A stretch of 64,000 nt of DNA, from NCBI GenBank assembly GCA_905250115.1, contig CAJNOI010000172.1, positions 99,129 to 163,128 of the forward strand, in the 5' to 3' direction. Origin of the DNA: Adineta steineri (taxonomy: Eukaryota > Rotifera > Eurotatoria > Adinetida > Adinetidae). Numbering within the stretch: position 1 is the stretch's first letter; every line of letters begins with the position of its first letter. A program made the position numbers and the translations under genes. Below, one piece after another: positions 1 to 10,491 of this stretch. Below the pieces are notes generated by a model that searched no databases, was not told the origin of the DNA, and saw nothing but the letters and a program-made list of their open reading frames with translations.

Positions 1-1096
1 ATCAGGGAAATAAAGGACGTGTCGGAATAGAACAACGATAACATGGAAATGAGCACGCGATAGCGATAAGATGTGGATGAACACACGTTAACGAACCGAG
101 AAAACGACAGTATCTTTCCTCTCTATCTTTCTGCCTTAATGATAGTAACAAATCGAACAAAATTCTTCTCGTTCTGTATTATTTAATTTTAAATGGAGGG
201 ACAAAAAGAAATTTTATATTAAAATATTCTACGACTATAGAGGACACATGTTTATCATAAAATCAAACCGAAAAACTGTTTGTTGTGCTCTACAATACCA
301 TATGTGTATCCAATAACGTATATAAACGTAATGTGTTTTAATTATGTCAGTTACAGTAGTAATTTCACAAAGTTTCTGTCATGAGTCGTGATGATTAAAA
401 AATGATTTATACATGATTTGACTGATTTAAATGATTAAAAAGTGATTTTTTGATTAAAATTTGATTTTTAACTGATTTAAATCAGCTTTTTCCCCCTTGT
501 TATAAATGTACAATGTTCAACTGAAGACATTTTGAATTCTCAAAACTTTTCTGTGTTTGATGAAACCGAACACTTATTTTGATTTTGTGGATATGGTGGA
601 TAGATACAGTAAACAATCACATCCTTCTTTCAAGGTAATTTATTAACATTTCTGAATTGAAAAATTTCATACGTATATAGCAATATTAAATTTTTATTCC
701 CGAGCCATGATTGTATATAACTAAGAATATCTTAATATTTCTACCTCTTATCCTGTTCACTGATTATTTACAGATAGAATCAGCATAGTTTTCCCTATTT
801 ACATTATTCTTAACGTTTATGACTGACTTGATTAATTCTTATATCTACGAAGTACAATATTTATCTTTTTCTACAACATTCTTCTACTCATTTCATTTCT
901 TTAACACATGCATCGTGATAATCTATGAAGACAGAGAGAGAGAGTGAAAGGTAACTTATGAAAAGACATACAATTATATAATCATGAATATCTAAATTGG
1001 AAGCAATAAATGAAATGAAAATATCAATGTGTTCACTTTTACTTGTCTTTACACCATCGAAACATTCATTCATAAACAATTAATATATGATGTTAC
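1..1096. other. Intergenic, no gene seen
   Basis: AT-rich DNA without a convincing coding region. Short open stretches (for example 888-1079, minus) have no recognisable domain or codon bias. The only structure I see is the AT repeat at 388-486. The 5' flank of the Cys-rich gene begins to match its paralogues near 1097. Confidence 0.5.
388..486. repeat. Degenerate AT-rich direct repeat
   Basis: Variants of the words TGATTTAAA and GATTAAAAA recur about every 12-25 bases, ending in a short palindrome (GATTTAAATC). The look resembles the ends of the repeat copies at 49-50 kb (GATTAAAA/TTTTAATC), so it may be an old mobile-element remnant. No coding content. Confidence 0.4.
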
Positions 1097-1478
1097 AATG
1101 TGTGTACTATAATATGAGAATCAATGTTTTTCATCAAAAACATTTAGTTTGTTTTTTTATTAGCACTGTTTTCATCAAAAAGTGTATCAAATGACATTTA
1201 CTCTTTGAGCGTTGTGGTTACAAAATCAATGTGCAATTAAATTTAGATGTTTTCGACACTGAAACAAATCAAAGGAAAAACATTGGTAACAGGTGTGAAT
1301 TTCATATTTTTGTTGTTTTACATAAGTGAAAAATGTTATGCAATAGTAACAAAGCGTTACTTATTTCTTCTCATATGTAACTCTATTACATGTTCATGTC
1401 AGATATTGTCATATAAGGACATTGATGAATTGTTTTTGTTGATTGAAAACAACTTTGCTCGTCTCTCTGTCTCCCCCT

Positions 1479-1489
1479 ATATATATATA
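1479..1489 (+). promoter_or_regulatory. TATA box of Cys-rich gene copy 1
   Basis: A TATATATATA run sits about 80 bases before the predicted start codon at 1568. The same TATA plus the following CTTATTCTCATAGTTTCAC leader recurs before the copy at 59950, and in diverged form before the minus-strand copy at 39766. Conservation across the copies supports a real core promoter. Confidence 0.6.
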
Positions 1490-1567
1490 CACACTTATTC
1501 TCATAGTTTCACAAACCAATTCTCATCTTACTCTAGTTTTATTCTACACTTCATTATTACTATTAAT

Positions 1568-1837
1568 ATGCCAGGCTGTGGATGCGGTTGCGGTTGTGGA
1601 TGTGGTTGCGGCTGTGGTTGTGGTTGTGGCTGCGGTTCGTGCTGTGGTTCATGCTGTGATCCTTGCTGTTGCTCTTGTTGTGACTCTTGCTGTTGTGATC
1701 CATGCTGTTGTTCATGCTGCTGCGGTCCAAAATGTTGTGTAACTAAAACTGTGTGCTGCTGCAAACCATGTTGCAAAGTCATCAGAAAGAAAACTGTCAC
1801 TGTCAAAAGATCATGTGCCAAGGTTTGCTGTTGCTAA
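1568..1837 (+). CDS. Cys/Gly-rich small protein, copy 1
   Basis: Predicted 89-residue protein. After MPG it has an alternating Cys-Gly tract, then CCxSCCDPCC-type blocks, then a basic tail (KVIRKKTVTVKRSC) ending in CCC. I chose the ATG at 1568 because all three copies share MPGCG there and the same TATA and leader lie upstream. The longer in-frame extension to 1247 is not conserved in the other copies and runs through the TATA box. The composition resembles keratin-associated or sperm-capsule Cys-rich proteins. This is similarity of composition only, and no function can be assigned. There is no signal peptide. It is intronless. Closest relative here is 59950-60243, with a more diverged copy at 39473-39766. 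Confidence 0.75.
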   Translation: MPGCGCGCGCGCGCGCGCGCGCGSCCGSCCDPCCCSCCDSCCCDPCCCSCCCGPKCCVTKTVCCCKPCCKVIRKKTVTVKRSCAKVCCC

Positions 1838-2752
1838 ATGAAGATTTCTGATCTTTTCCTATGAACTCATTCAATATCTAACAACGTTAGAAAGAAGGTG
1901 TATTACATCATCTTCTTTGTTTTCATCCTTTTTCTTCTCCTTATTTTTTTGTTCATCTCTCTTTTCTTTATTTCCCTAGATATCGTCTGTAGGTTTATGT
2001 GCGTGTACTTGAATAGACACGCCATAAATAGTTAGTTTTTCGCCAAAATAAATTTAGTTAGCAATCAAGAAAAATTCTTTATTTGTTCTTTATGCATTTG
2101 GTCTTTGTAAGAGCCAGCGCAACAAAACGTTGTACGGCATACCATTTCGACTAGGAGAAGATCAAGATGGGTTTGGTGCCATCAAGGAATACCTGGGAAG
2201 AATTTCTGTAGTCTTCAAAAAATTGATGAAAACTCTTCTCTTATCTTTATCTACGATATACTTAGTATAAGTGTTTTATTCAAAAGTACAGAGGTGCAGT
2301 TGGTTTCTCAATAATTCAAGTACAAACAAAGATATACGCACAAAGAATTCGGGGATTTGAATGATATAAATTGATGAAAATTATGCTAGATGTTGAAAGC
2401 AACAAAAATTGTGTCAATATACTAAAGTAATTTCCTCGCTCTATTAATCATTACATAGGATGTGTTGTAATGAATCTATCAGTCATTTTTCATGATGATT
2501 ATTAAGCGAGTGTTCATAAGAGGAGGTAGAATTATCCAAGTACTACTGTGTTCAACATCATCGAAAGTCATCCAGTCCTAATTTTTAACTCATTTAGATG
2601 TACTATAGTAAAGTTGGCTAGAATCGACGTTTTATCACCGAGTGAGGGTAAGCATCATTTATTTTGAACATTCGTATTCACACTCTGTCAAAACTATATA
2701 CTTAACATTAGAAAAATTAGAAGTCTAATCGTAAATGGTCGTTGAGAAAGCG
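1838..2752. other. Intergenic with copy-1 3' flank
   Basis: From 1838 to about 2050 the DNA matches the 3' flanks of the other two Cys-rich copies (including an AATAAA near 2048), so it is probably 3' UTR. The block near 2107-2150 also recurs in degraded, inverted form near 39010-39065, downstream of copy 2. A run at about 2110-2230 reads like protein in one frame but has no start or partner. Nothing else is recognised. Confidence 0.5.
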
Positions 2753-4006
2753 CTAATTGCTTGAATAAACTGTTCCATTCGGTAATATTGATTCAGATAC
2801 GATGGCTGCCTGTCTTAATTGTTCATCAGTCAGTCCTTTGCACTCGTCGAAGTTCACTTTTATAAACTTTGAATTGATTAATGAACTTCCATGCATTTCA
2901 CATTGTCTCATATCAACACCTATAAACGTACAGTTATGGATTTTTGAGTTTGTCAATGATACATTTCTCATATTAACATTACTACCGAATTCAGTTTCGG
3001 TGATAAAAGAATGATCTATTTTTGTATCAGTAAATGTTGAATTAACAAACTTTGAATTCTGTATACGAATACCAATCAACGAACTGAAGTTGAACGAACA
3101 CTGATCACATTCAAACTGTTCAAAGAATGAACCATCTAACTTGGCAGTCGCGAAGTTAATATTTATGTAATGAGAATAGAGAAATTTGGCACGTAAGAGA
3201 GATGCACCTCTGAGTGAGATCAATGCTGTAAGAGTAGACAACATGATGACATCATCCATCATTGCTTCCACAAAACTGACGTTGAAAAATGAGACAGAAT
3301 TAAATGATGCATTCTTCAGATTTGTATCACTAAAGTTCACAGAATAGTATGGATGTGAAGATGGAGGTGTCAATGCTATGTGATCACGTGGTGAAGCGAA
3401 ATCAATGTTACTTAGATCAGCTGATGATAAATCAATGGCCATATCTTCATCGAGACGACCAGCCAGTTTTCCGACGTACAATGATTTAAACAAGAGAGTT
3501 TTACGTTTTGGATCCAACTGGCGAAATGCAATTAATGTTTTGAAACGTGCAACAAAACGTGCTGCTTCATAATTAGTATTGTTTAAATGAACACCTTCTT
3601 TCAAAATAAGTTTACTTAAAAACGTTTGATGATCAATGAGCATACTGTGTTTTTGTTCATCGTCGGCAACTTCTCGATCTTTAAGGCGAGTTTCTTCGGC
3701 TATTTTGTAATCTTTCCATCGATTTTCAGATGCAATATCCAAATCCTTTTGACGATTTTCTGATGCAATGTGTAGGTCTGTTTCGCGATTCTCCGCGGCA
3801 ATACGTAATTGTACATTAAATTGATTTTTACTTTGATTCATTTGTTGGACACTATCAAGAATCGTAAATATAGCGATAGCAATTGGGACAGTAAGGGTTG
3901 CGATAAGCTGAATCCATTCAAAACGAGTGTGACCGTACTCGATGTATTGTTGAGGTTGTTGACGACGACGACGAGGATATTCGTGTTGTTTTTCTTTCTT
4001 TTCCAT
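2753..4006 (-). CDS. Membrane-anchored pentapeptide-repeat protein, short paralogue
   Basis: Intronless, 417 residues. Layout: basic cytosolic-type N-terminus (RRRR at 12-15), one predicted membrane segment at about 33-52, four 11-residue coiled-coil repeats at 68-111 (pattern xIAxENRxKDL), a linker, then pentapeptide-type repeats from about 195 to the end (SADLSNIDF, NFSDTNLKNASF, SKFVNSTF), closing with GLTDEQLRQAA, a phrase common after pentapeptide arrays. Such arrays fold as a right-handed square beta-helix. The role in rotifers is unknown. The protein is nearly identical in its C-terminal half to 6824-8659, so the two come from a recent duplication. No catalytic motif is visible. Confidence 0.85.
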   Translation of the reverse strand: MEKKEKQHEYPRRRRQQPQQYIEYGHTRFEWIQLIATLTVPIAIAIFTILDSVQQMNQSKNQFNVQLRIAAENRETDLHIASENRQKDLDIASENRWKDYKIAEETRLKDREVADDEQKHSMLIDHQTFLSKLILKEGVHLNNTNYEAARFVARFKTLIAFRQLDPKRKTLLFKSLYVGKLAGRLDEDMAIDLSSADLSNIDFASPRDHIALTPPSSHPYYSVNFSDTNLKNASFNSVSFFNVSFVEAMMDDVIMLSTLTALISLRGASLLRAKFLYSHYININFATAKLDGSFFEQFECDQCSFNFSSLIGIRIQNSKFVNSTFTDTKIDHSFITETEFGSNVNMRNVSLTNSKIHNCTFIGVDMRQCEMHGSSLINSKFIKVNFDECKGLTDEQLRQAAIVSESILPNGTVYSSN

Positions 4007-5094
4007 CGGAGGTGTAAGTTCGCAATTATCATTCGAATAGATAGCACTTATACTAATGAGATAAAAGAATTATAGAAAGCTGCTTTTTTAAGGTTGTGGG
4101 TGTGGCTATTTTCCCGTCCGTTTCAGTTTTAAAACAATTATTTAGATCTAGAAAAGATAACTTAATAATATAGAAACAGTTTTTTCGACGTCCTCTATTT
4201 TGATATCTCAAAGTCAATCGACAATTTTATCTAACAGATATGCAGCAATGCTACCTCTGGAGAGTGAAATAACAATTATGTAGTGTTTCACACTTAACTT
4301 CCATGGGGTTTGCGTGACACAGCTGTTTTTAATTAAAACTATCTTTACGTTCTTCAACAGTTCTATTATAAAACGAAATCGGCTGCACCAAGTGAGAAGG
4401 CGTTTTCTCATAACGTATATTAGTAATTAATTCTAAGATCAAGAATTGATGTATTTTTAGCTATTGAAAACAATTGAAAAAAGTATTCAAACGGGCACAG
4501 ATTTGAAGTTTAAAATATTTGAGGAGCAAAGTGTTATTCTACAACACTTACTTCATTGTAACAATTTCTTCTAAACGAATTTCTTTAATTTGCTTGTGAA
4601 CAAGACTATTGTGACGATGAGTTTCCATAATTCACTCGTACACACTTTTCTTCATATAAAATATATAGACATGTGTGCTAATATACTTGTATAACACTTG
4701 TTCTTTTTTCTACTAATGATCAAACAGAAATGAAAGGAAAATTCAAAGATAATAAAACAAAGAGTATGTCAGTTTTTGATCATTAATTGTGTTTCTATAT
4801 TTTATCTTAGTAATTTGATCTGCTACGCAATACACGCACATGTAAATATACGAAAACACTTTCGTTTTTTATTAGCCCTCATTAACAGTTGCACACACCA
4901 AAAAGTGAATCACGTAGCTCTTTCTACATATCAAGATCTCGAAAAATGTTTCATTTGATGTCACGTTTTTGGTTTTAATTAACACAATTTTTATTTTCAC
5001 TGTATGACGGCCATCAACATGTAAATTCAAAAATGAACAATTATAATTTATTCAGTACAAGCTTTCAGATGCCATTGGTGATTATATTTTATCC
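4007..5094. other. 5' flank of pentapeptide gene, duplicated
   Basis: No gene is seen. Most of this stretch matches 8660-9710, for example the shared block GTGACACAGCTGTTTTTAAT near 4314 and 8885. This shows that the promoter region was copied together with the gene. Confidence 0.6.
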
Positions 5095-5154
5095 TAGAGG
5101 ACATGGATGGGTATGAATGAGTTTTCATTAATTATCTACACGTACATCCTCATG
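5095..5154. repeat. Short telomere-like foldback
   Basis: The left arm reads CCTAGAGGACATGGATGGG and the right arm ends CACGTACATCCTCATG. The arms are diverged but complementary. It lies at the outer edge of the duplicated segment, and its counterpart is at 9712-9757. Confidence 0.5.
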
Positions 5155-5364
5155 AAATGGATCAAGGAGCTCTGTCAAAAACTTATAAGAATATAATTAC
5201 TTTTGAGAATGTTCAGTAACGTTACTAGTTTATTAGATACAATGTAATTGACAATATTATTAAATAGTTCAGAAACATAGTTTATTCTTTAACGTTTTCT
5301 AAGAGTTATTTTTGTATAAAAATGTTCAAAGAGAAAATATCATCAGTTTTGTCATTATTTACGC

Positions 5365-6030
5365 TTGCCAATTCTTCCTCAATTACGTGAAATTCTCTAT
5401 AATACTTGTTCAATAAATTTCGAACTACAACGAAGACTTTCTTGTAATACGGATGTATTAAATGATATTTATGATGGTAAAGCTTATGAAAATATTATTG
5501 AGAATCAACAAGCAAAACAATTTTTAACTTTTCTAATGAATGCCGATGGTATTCAAATAGCGAATAACTCTTCAACGTTGCTATGAATTTTTACTATGCT
5601 AATTAATGAAATCAAAGGAACTAAACGTTTTGAATTAAAAAATATAATTATTGGTGGTCTTGTATCTACAACATATAAACCTAGATGAAATATTTGAAAT
5701 GCTTTTTAATTGCGTCATGTTGTGATAAACCGGCACAAAGTTTAGTTCAAGGTATTAGTGAACCAACGGAAGTATTCGGATGTGGTGCATGCGAGCTCAA
5801 AGGTATAATTAGATGGATATGATTTTTAAAAGAAATTCTTTTTTTATTAATCTATGATGTTTCTATTACAGCAGAAACTGTGCTCATCACCCCGAAATCA
5901 CGGAAAAAAACTCGAGTTTTCCTCTCATACTCGAACAATTACAAAATATGATACGTTTAAAAAGAAATAAATTAAGAGAAATTCGTTCAGTTATACTGAA
6001 TTATGTGATCGGCATCGAATTGATGTAAGT
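5365..6030 (+). pseudogene. Decayed transposase-like gene
   Basis: The frame from 5365 reads a conserved-looking stretch (NDIYDGKAYENI, then FLTFLMNADGIQI) that resembles the region before the NTDGV motif of a large transposase-related family found in many animals. An in-frame TGA follows at 5584. The same frame then continues as LINEIKGTKRFELKNIIIGG. After a frameshift it continues as CCDKPAQSLV and EVFGCGACELKG, which matches the order of motifs in that family. A GT..AG intron-like gap (about 5800-5871) and more stops follow. The family assignment is from memory of its motifs, but the decay (stops, shift) is visible directly. It lies between the two pentapeptide paralogues. Confidence 0.55.
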
Positions 6031-6823
6031 TCTTCGTGATTTAGTCCATTTTGATGTTGGTACTAGTTTCTCTCTGATTCTTTACACAATATTTATCATG
6101 GTGTAATGGTACGTATTTCATGGTGCAATATCAGTTACCTTAACATGCATTGATATATTCTCAGTTCTTTTTATGGTATTAGTTAGTCAATTAGAATAAT
6201 TAGATAATGAAAATTAAAGATCTTCGAATACTTCGCATGGTATAAAATCTGATGGAAAACTAATGTAGAATTATTATAAAGATTTGCCGACATTTCCACT
6301 TGAGATTGCTTCTTTACTGGAAATTTCTATTATTTTGCACTAAGAAAACTTCTTTTGTTTAGATATGTTCTGATAAATTGACAAACGAGATTGTTTTTAA
6401 TACATATATATATATATATTTATATCATTTAGAAGGGTCTACTTTGTCTATGGTTTGACAAGAAGTATTACAAACAACTTTGGAATATCTATGGTAAGGG
6501 AAATATAATTAATCGATATCTGTTCTCATCAAATGTTCATCAACGACTATTTCTTTACTTCATTCTCTTTTTTCTTCTTCTTGTTATGACTATATATATT
6601 GCTAAATCTCAGCATTCGTCAAACAAATTCAAGTAAAATCAAAGAAAAGATTTTCTCGACAATATATGGTCTCTCAAGCTATTGTTGACTTAGAGTTGCC
6701 GCTTCATTTAGTTTTCATATTACTTAGAACATTATAAGACCGCATTTCAACATACATGCTTACATGTCTAATCGTAAAAAGTCGATAAGAAAAAGTAATG
6801 TAAATTAATTTCGTGAAAAAACG
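6031..6823. other. Intergenic with TA microsatellite
   Basis: No gene is seen. A short (TA)n run lies near 6402-6420. The left limit of the second duplicated segment is near 6755-6820, where TCTAATCGTAAA matches the DNA near 2722. Confidence 0.45.
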
Positions 6824-8659
6824 CTAATTGCTTGAGTATACTGTTCCATTCGGTAATATTGATTCAGATATGGTGGCTGCCTGCTTTAATTGTTCAATAG
6901 TCAATCCTTTGCACTCGTAGAAGTTCACTTTTATAAATTTTGAATTGAGTAATGAACTTCCATGCATTTCACATTGTCTCATATCAACATCTATAAACGT
7001 ACAGTTATGAATTTTTGAGTTTGTCAGTGATACATTTCTCATATTAACATTATTACTGAATTCAGTTTCGATGATAAAAGAATGATCTATTTTTGTATCA
7101 GTAAATGTTGAATTAACAAACTTCGAATTCTGTATACGAATACCCATCAACGAACTGAAATTGAACGAACATTGATCACATTCAAACTGTTCAAAGAATG
7201 AACCATCTAACTTGGCAGTCGCGAAGTTAATATTTATGTAATGAGAATAGAGAAATTTGGCACGTAAGAGAGATGCACCTTTGAATGAGATCAATGCTGT
7301 AAGAGTAGACAACATGATGACATCATCCATCATTGCTTCAACAAAACTAACGTTGAAAAATGAGACAGAATTAAATGATGCATTCTTCAGATTTGTATCA
7401 CTAAAGTTCACAGAATAGTATGGATGTGAAGATGGAGGTGTCAGTGCAATATGATCACGTGGTGAAGCGAAATCAATGTTACTTAGATCAGCTGATGATA
7501 AATCAATCGCCATATCTTCATCGAGACGACCAGCCAGTTTTCCGACGTATAATGATTTAAATAAGAGAGTTTTACGTTTAGGATCTAACAGACGAAATGC
7601 AATTAATGTTTTGAAACGTGCAACGAAGCGTGCTGCTTCATAATTTGTATTGTTCAGATGAACACCTTCTTTTAAAATAAGTTCACTTAGAAAGGTTTGA
7701 TAATCAGTAACGACACTGTGCTTCTGTTGATCTTCAGCAACTTCTCGATCTTTATGACGATTTTGTTCAGCTATTTTGAAATCTTTTCGTCGATTCTCTT
7801 CAGCAATTTCAATATCTTTTCGTCGATTTTCTGATGCAATAAGAAGATCATTTTGACGTGTTTGATTAGAAATGCGAATATCGTTTTGACGATTTTGATC
7901 GGCAATGTTGATTTGAACTTCAGCTATCTTCAAGTCTTTTCGACGATTTTCTTCGGCTATTTCAATATCTTTTCGACGATTTTCCGATGCAATAAGTAAG
8001 TCATTCGAACGTGTTTCATTTGCGAGGCGAACTGCATTAGCACGATTTTCTTCAGCAATATTAACCTGCACTTCGGCAATCGTCAAATCTTTTCGTCGAT
8101 TTTCTGCAGCAATTTCAATATCTTTCCTACGATTTTCTGATGCAATGAGAAGATCTTTTAAACGTGTTTCATTAGCAATACGTATATCATTCTGACGGTT
8201 ATCCTTTGCAATACGGGTCTGAAGTTCAGCTATTTTCAGATCTTTTCCACGATTTTCGAGTGCAATGCGTAAATCTTTTTTGCGATTCTCAGCCGCAATA
8301 CGTAAGTCTTTTAGACGATTATCCTTCGCAATACGTATTTGGAGTTCGGCTATCTTCAGATCTTTCTTACGATTTTCTGCTGCAATGTCCAAATCTTTTT
8401 GACGATTTTCGGATGCAATGAGTAGATCTTTTTCTCGATTCTCCGCAGCAATACGTAATTGTACATTAAATTGACTTTTACTTAGATTCATTTGTTGAAA
8501 GCTATTAAGAATAGTGAATATACCTATCGCAATTGGAACAGTAAGTGTTGCGATAAGTTGAATCCATTCAAAACGAGTGTGACCGTACTCGATGTAGTCT
8601 TGAGGTCGTCGAGGGCGACGGCGACGACGATATTCGTGTTGTTTTTCTTTCTTTTTCAT
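6824..8659 (-). CDS. Membrane-anchored pentapeptide-repeat protein, long paralogue
   Basis: Intronless, 611 residues, with the same plan as 2753-4006: basic N-terminus, membrane segment at about 34-52, coiled coil, C-terminal pentapeptide-type repeats ending in a GLTIEQLKQAA-type close. The difference is the coiled coil, which covers residues 69-305 instead of 44 residues. It consists of 11-residue units (IAxENRxKDL type) interrupted by 7-residue units (KIAELQI, KIAELQT, TIAEVQV, KIAEVQI). The order is 11x3+7, 11x3+7, 11x4+7, 11x4+7, 11x5. This expansion, plus one N-terminal residue, accounts for the whole length difference from the paralogue. Likely a single-pass membrane protein with a long stalk. 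Function unknown. Confidence 0.88.
   Translation of the reverse strand: MKKKEKQHEYRRRRRPRRPQDYIEYGHTRFEWIQLIATLTVPIAIGIFTILNSFQQMNLSKSQFNVQLRIAAENREKDLLIASENRQKDLDIAAENRKKDLKIAELQIRIAKDNRLKDLRIAAENRKKDLRIALENRGKDLKIAELQTRIAKDNRQNDIRIANETRLKDLLIASENRRKDIEIAAENRRKDLTIAEVQVNIAEENRANAVRLANETRSNDLLIASENRRKDIEIAEENRRKDLKIAEVQINIADQNRQNDIRISNQTRQNDLLIASENRRKDIEIAEENRRKDFKIAEQNRHKDREVAEDQQKHSVVTDYQTFLSELILKEGVHLNNTNYEAARFVARFKTLIAFRLLDPKRKTLLFKSLYVGKLAGRLDEDMAIDLSSADLSNIDFASPRDHIALTPPSSHPYYSVNFSDTNLKNASFNSVSFFNVSFVEAMMDDVIMLSTLTALISFKGASLLRAKFLYSHYININFATAKLDGSFFEQFECDQCSFNFSSLMGIRIQNSKFVNSTFTDTKIDHSFIIETEFSNNVNMRNVSLTNSKIHNCTFIDVDMRQCEMHGSSLLNSKFIKVNFYECKGLTIEQLKQAATISESILPNGTVYSSN
7745..8455 (-). 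repeat. Coding 33-bp/21-bp tandem repeat (hendecad stalk)
   Basis: DNA counterpart of the coiled-coil array: 33-bp units with 21-bp units interspersed, forming two 120-bp and two 153-bp higher-order repeats. Each unit keeps the reading frame and the ENRxKD core. It could be mistaken for a CRISPR-like array, but it is translated throughout. Confidence 0.85.
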
Positions 8660-9711
8660 TGTTGGTATGACTTCACGATTGTCATTCGAATAGATAGTAC
8701 TTATACTAATAAGATAAAAGAACTTTACAAAGTTGTTAAATATATAAGCACTTTATACGACTTCCTCTATGTTCATATCAGACAGTCACACAAGAATTTT
8801 ATTTAATAAATATGTGAGAATGTTACTTCTGGAAAGTGAAATAACAATTATCTGGTGTTTTACATTTTACTTCCACAGGGACTGTGTGACACAGCTGTTT
8901 TTAATTAAAACTATTTCTATGTTTTTGGTATTAAACATACGTAAAAAAGCTGAAACTCACAAAATAATCCTGAAAATCAGAGTTTCATAAACTTCAACTG
9001 AATTGGACTTAGATAATGTTAATACTTGACTCTGAGAGCGAAGATTGATGTATTTTCAGCTATTGAAGACAATTGAAAAAAGTACTCGAAAGAACACAGC
9101 TTTGAAGTTCAGAGTATTTGCGAAGCAAAGTGTTATTCTACAAAACTTACTTCATTGTAACAATTTCTTGTGAACAAATTTGTTTGATCTGCTTGTGAAC
9201 AAGACTATTATGACGATAGGTCTCCATAATTCACTCGTACACACTTTTCGTCATTGATAATATATGGATATATGTGTGCTAATACAATTGTACTGCGCTT
9301 GTTCTTTTTTCTATTAATGATCAAACAGAAATGAAAGAAAAACAGAACAGAACATCTGTTCTGTTAGAAAGAAAAATTCAAAGATAATAAAAAAAAAGAG
9401 TATGACAGTTTTCAATCATTCATTGCGTTTCTGTTTTCATATTGGTAATTTGATCTAGTACACAATACACAAACATATCAACATACGAAAATACTTTCGT
9501 TTTTTATTAGCTCTCATTAATAGCTGTACACAACAAAAAAAGAATCACGGAATTCTTTCTATGTAATATAAGTCTCAAAAAATGTTTCATTTAGTATCAT
9601 CTTTTTTATTTCCATTGTATGACCGAATTCAATATGTAAAATTCAAAAATGAACAATTACAAGTTGTTTAGTTGGAATCTATAGGTGCTATTTGTGATTA
9701 TATTTTATCCT
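8660..9711. other. 5' flank of long paralogue
   Basis: Homologous to 4007-5094, and contains no separate gene. A short direct repeat (AGAACATCTGTTCTGTTAGAA region, about 9345-9370) is absent from the other copy. Confidence 0.55.
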
Positions 9712-9757
9712 AGAGGGTGTGAACGAGTGTTCATTAATTATCTACACTCACATCCTC
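9712..9757. repeat. Short telomere-like foldback
   Basis: Arms AGAGGGTGTGAACGAGTG and CACTCACATCCTCT flank a short AT spacer. Equivalent of 5095-5154 at the end of the second duplicate, and better preserved. Confidence 0.55.
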
Positions 9758-10491
9758 TCTTTTGGTTTGTCATGTGTGCGGACACACATTTATCTTGATG
9801 GTGAGGAGGTACTACAGTCATATCTTCATACGTCTTCACGCATTCTTTCTTATCATATCTGGGTTTTTTTATTCACATTCTTCGCTTCTCTTTCTTTCTT
9901 TTTGTATGTTTTTGGTTTTCATTCGAGTAAAATACAACATAGAGAGAAAAGCCTCTCATACTACACGTTGACTGAGAAAAGTAAGTAAGTTATTTTTTCA
10001 TTTCGGTTTTGTATTGGTTATAAAATCAATTGTATTCATAAGATATCTATCGTTCTAAATGAGAACTGCTGAAAATGAAAGAAATACAATCTCATAATGT
10101 GGTAAACACGCTAGAGAAAAAAAACCACACATCTAGCAGCATTTATATTTTGCATTAAATATTATTCATTCTGCCACTTGTTTTAACTCAGTCGGAGACG
10201 CTTTGAAAAAAACGACGTTGTTACGCGCTAAGAAAACATTTATTTTTCTTACAAAAAGAATTTTTTTAATGAGCAAACATACGCGCTTTTTACGCATAAA
10301 GACGTTATTTTTTTTGACGCTTGTCAGACTGGGTTTTTTTAAATTTGCAAAATTATTCTTTTTCATCATTAGGTGACTCCACATTTCTCAGATCTATTGT
10401 TCTTACACGGTTAGTTTATTCAAATGCCATTTACTTTTTTGCCTTGAAGAAAGATCCCTATTACACAGCTGTAAATAAATTTCTAGTATAA
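9758..10491. other. Intergenic, no gene seen
   Basis: The overlapping short open frames at 9719-9988 are low-complexity (F/S/H-rich) and have no homology that I recognise. The stretch 10190-10340 is rich in A/T runs with repeated ACGC words. Nothing can be assigned. Confidence 0.4.

Noticed and set aside
1443-1821. Alternative frames over Cys-rich copy 1 giving Val/Ala-rich or Gln/His-rich proteins (also at 39445-39785 and 59910-60247)
   Set aside because: They are by-products of the GGTTGC-type coding repeat. They differ between copies in start position and have no independent promoter.
2107-2230. Coding-looking stretch reading GIPFRLGEDQDGFGAIKEYL in one frame
   Set aside because: No start, no splice partner, and the duplicated counterpart near 39010 does not keep the frame. 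Probably chance or a repeat remnant.
7745-8455. CRISPR-like regularly spaced repeat
   Set aside because: The units are translated in one frame as 11/7-residue coiled-coil repeats, and there is no cas gene. The host is eukaryotic.
9719-9988. Open frames rich in Phe, Ser and His
   Set aside because: Start inside a foldback, overlap each other in two frames and show no domain.
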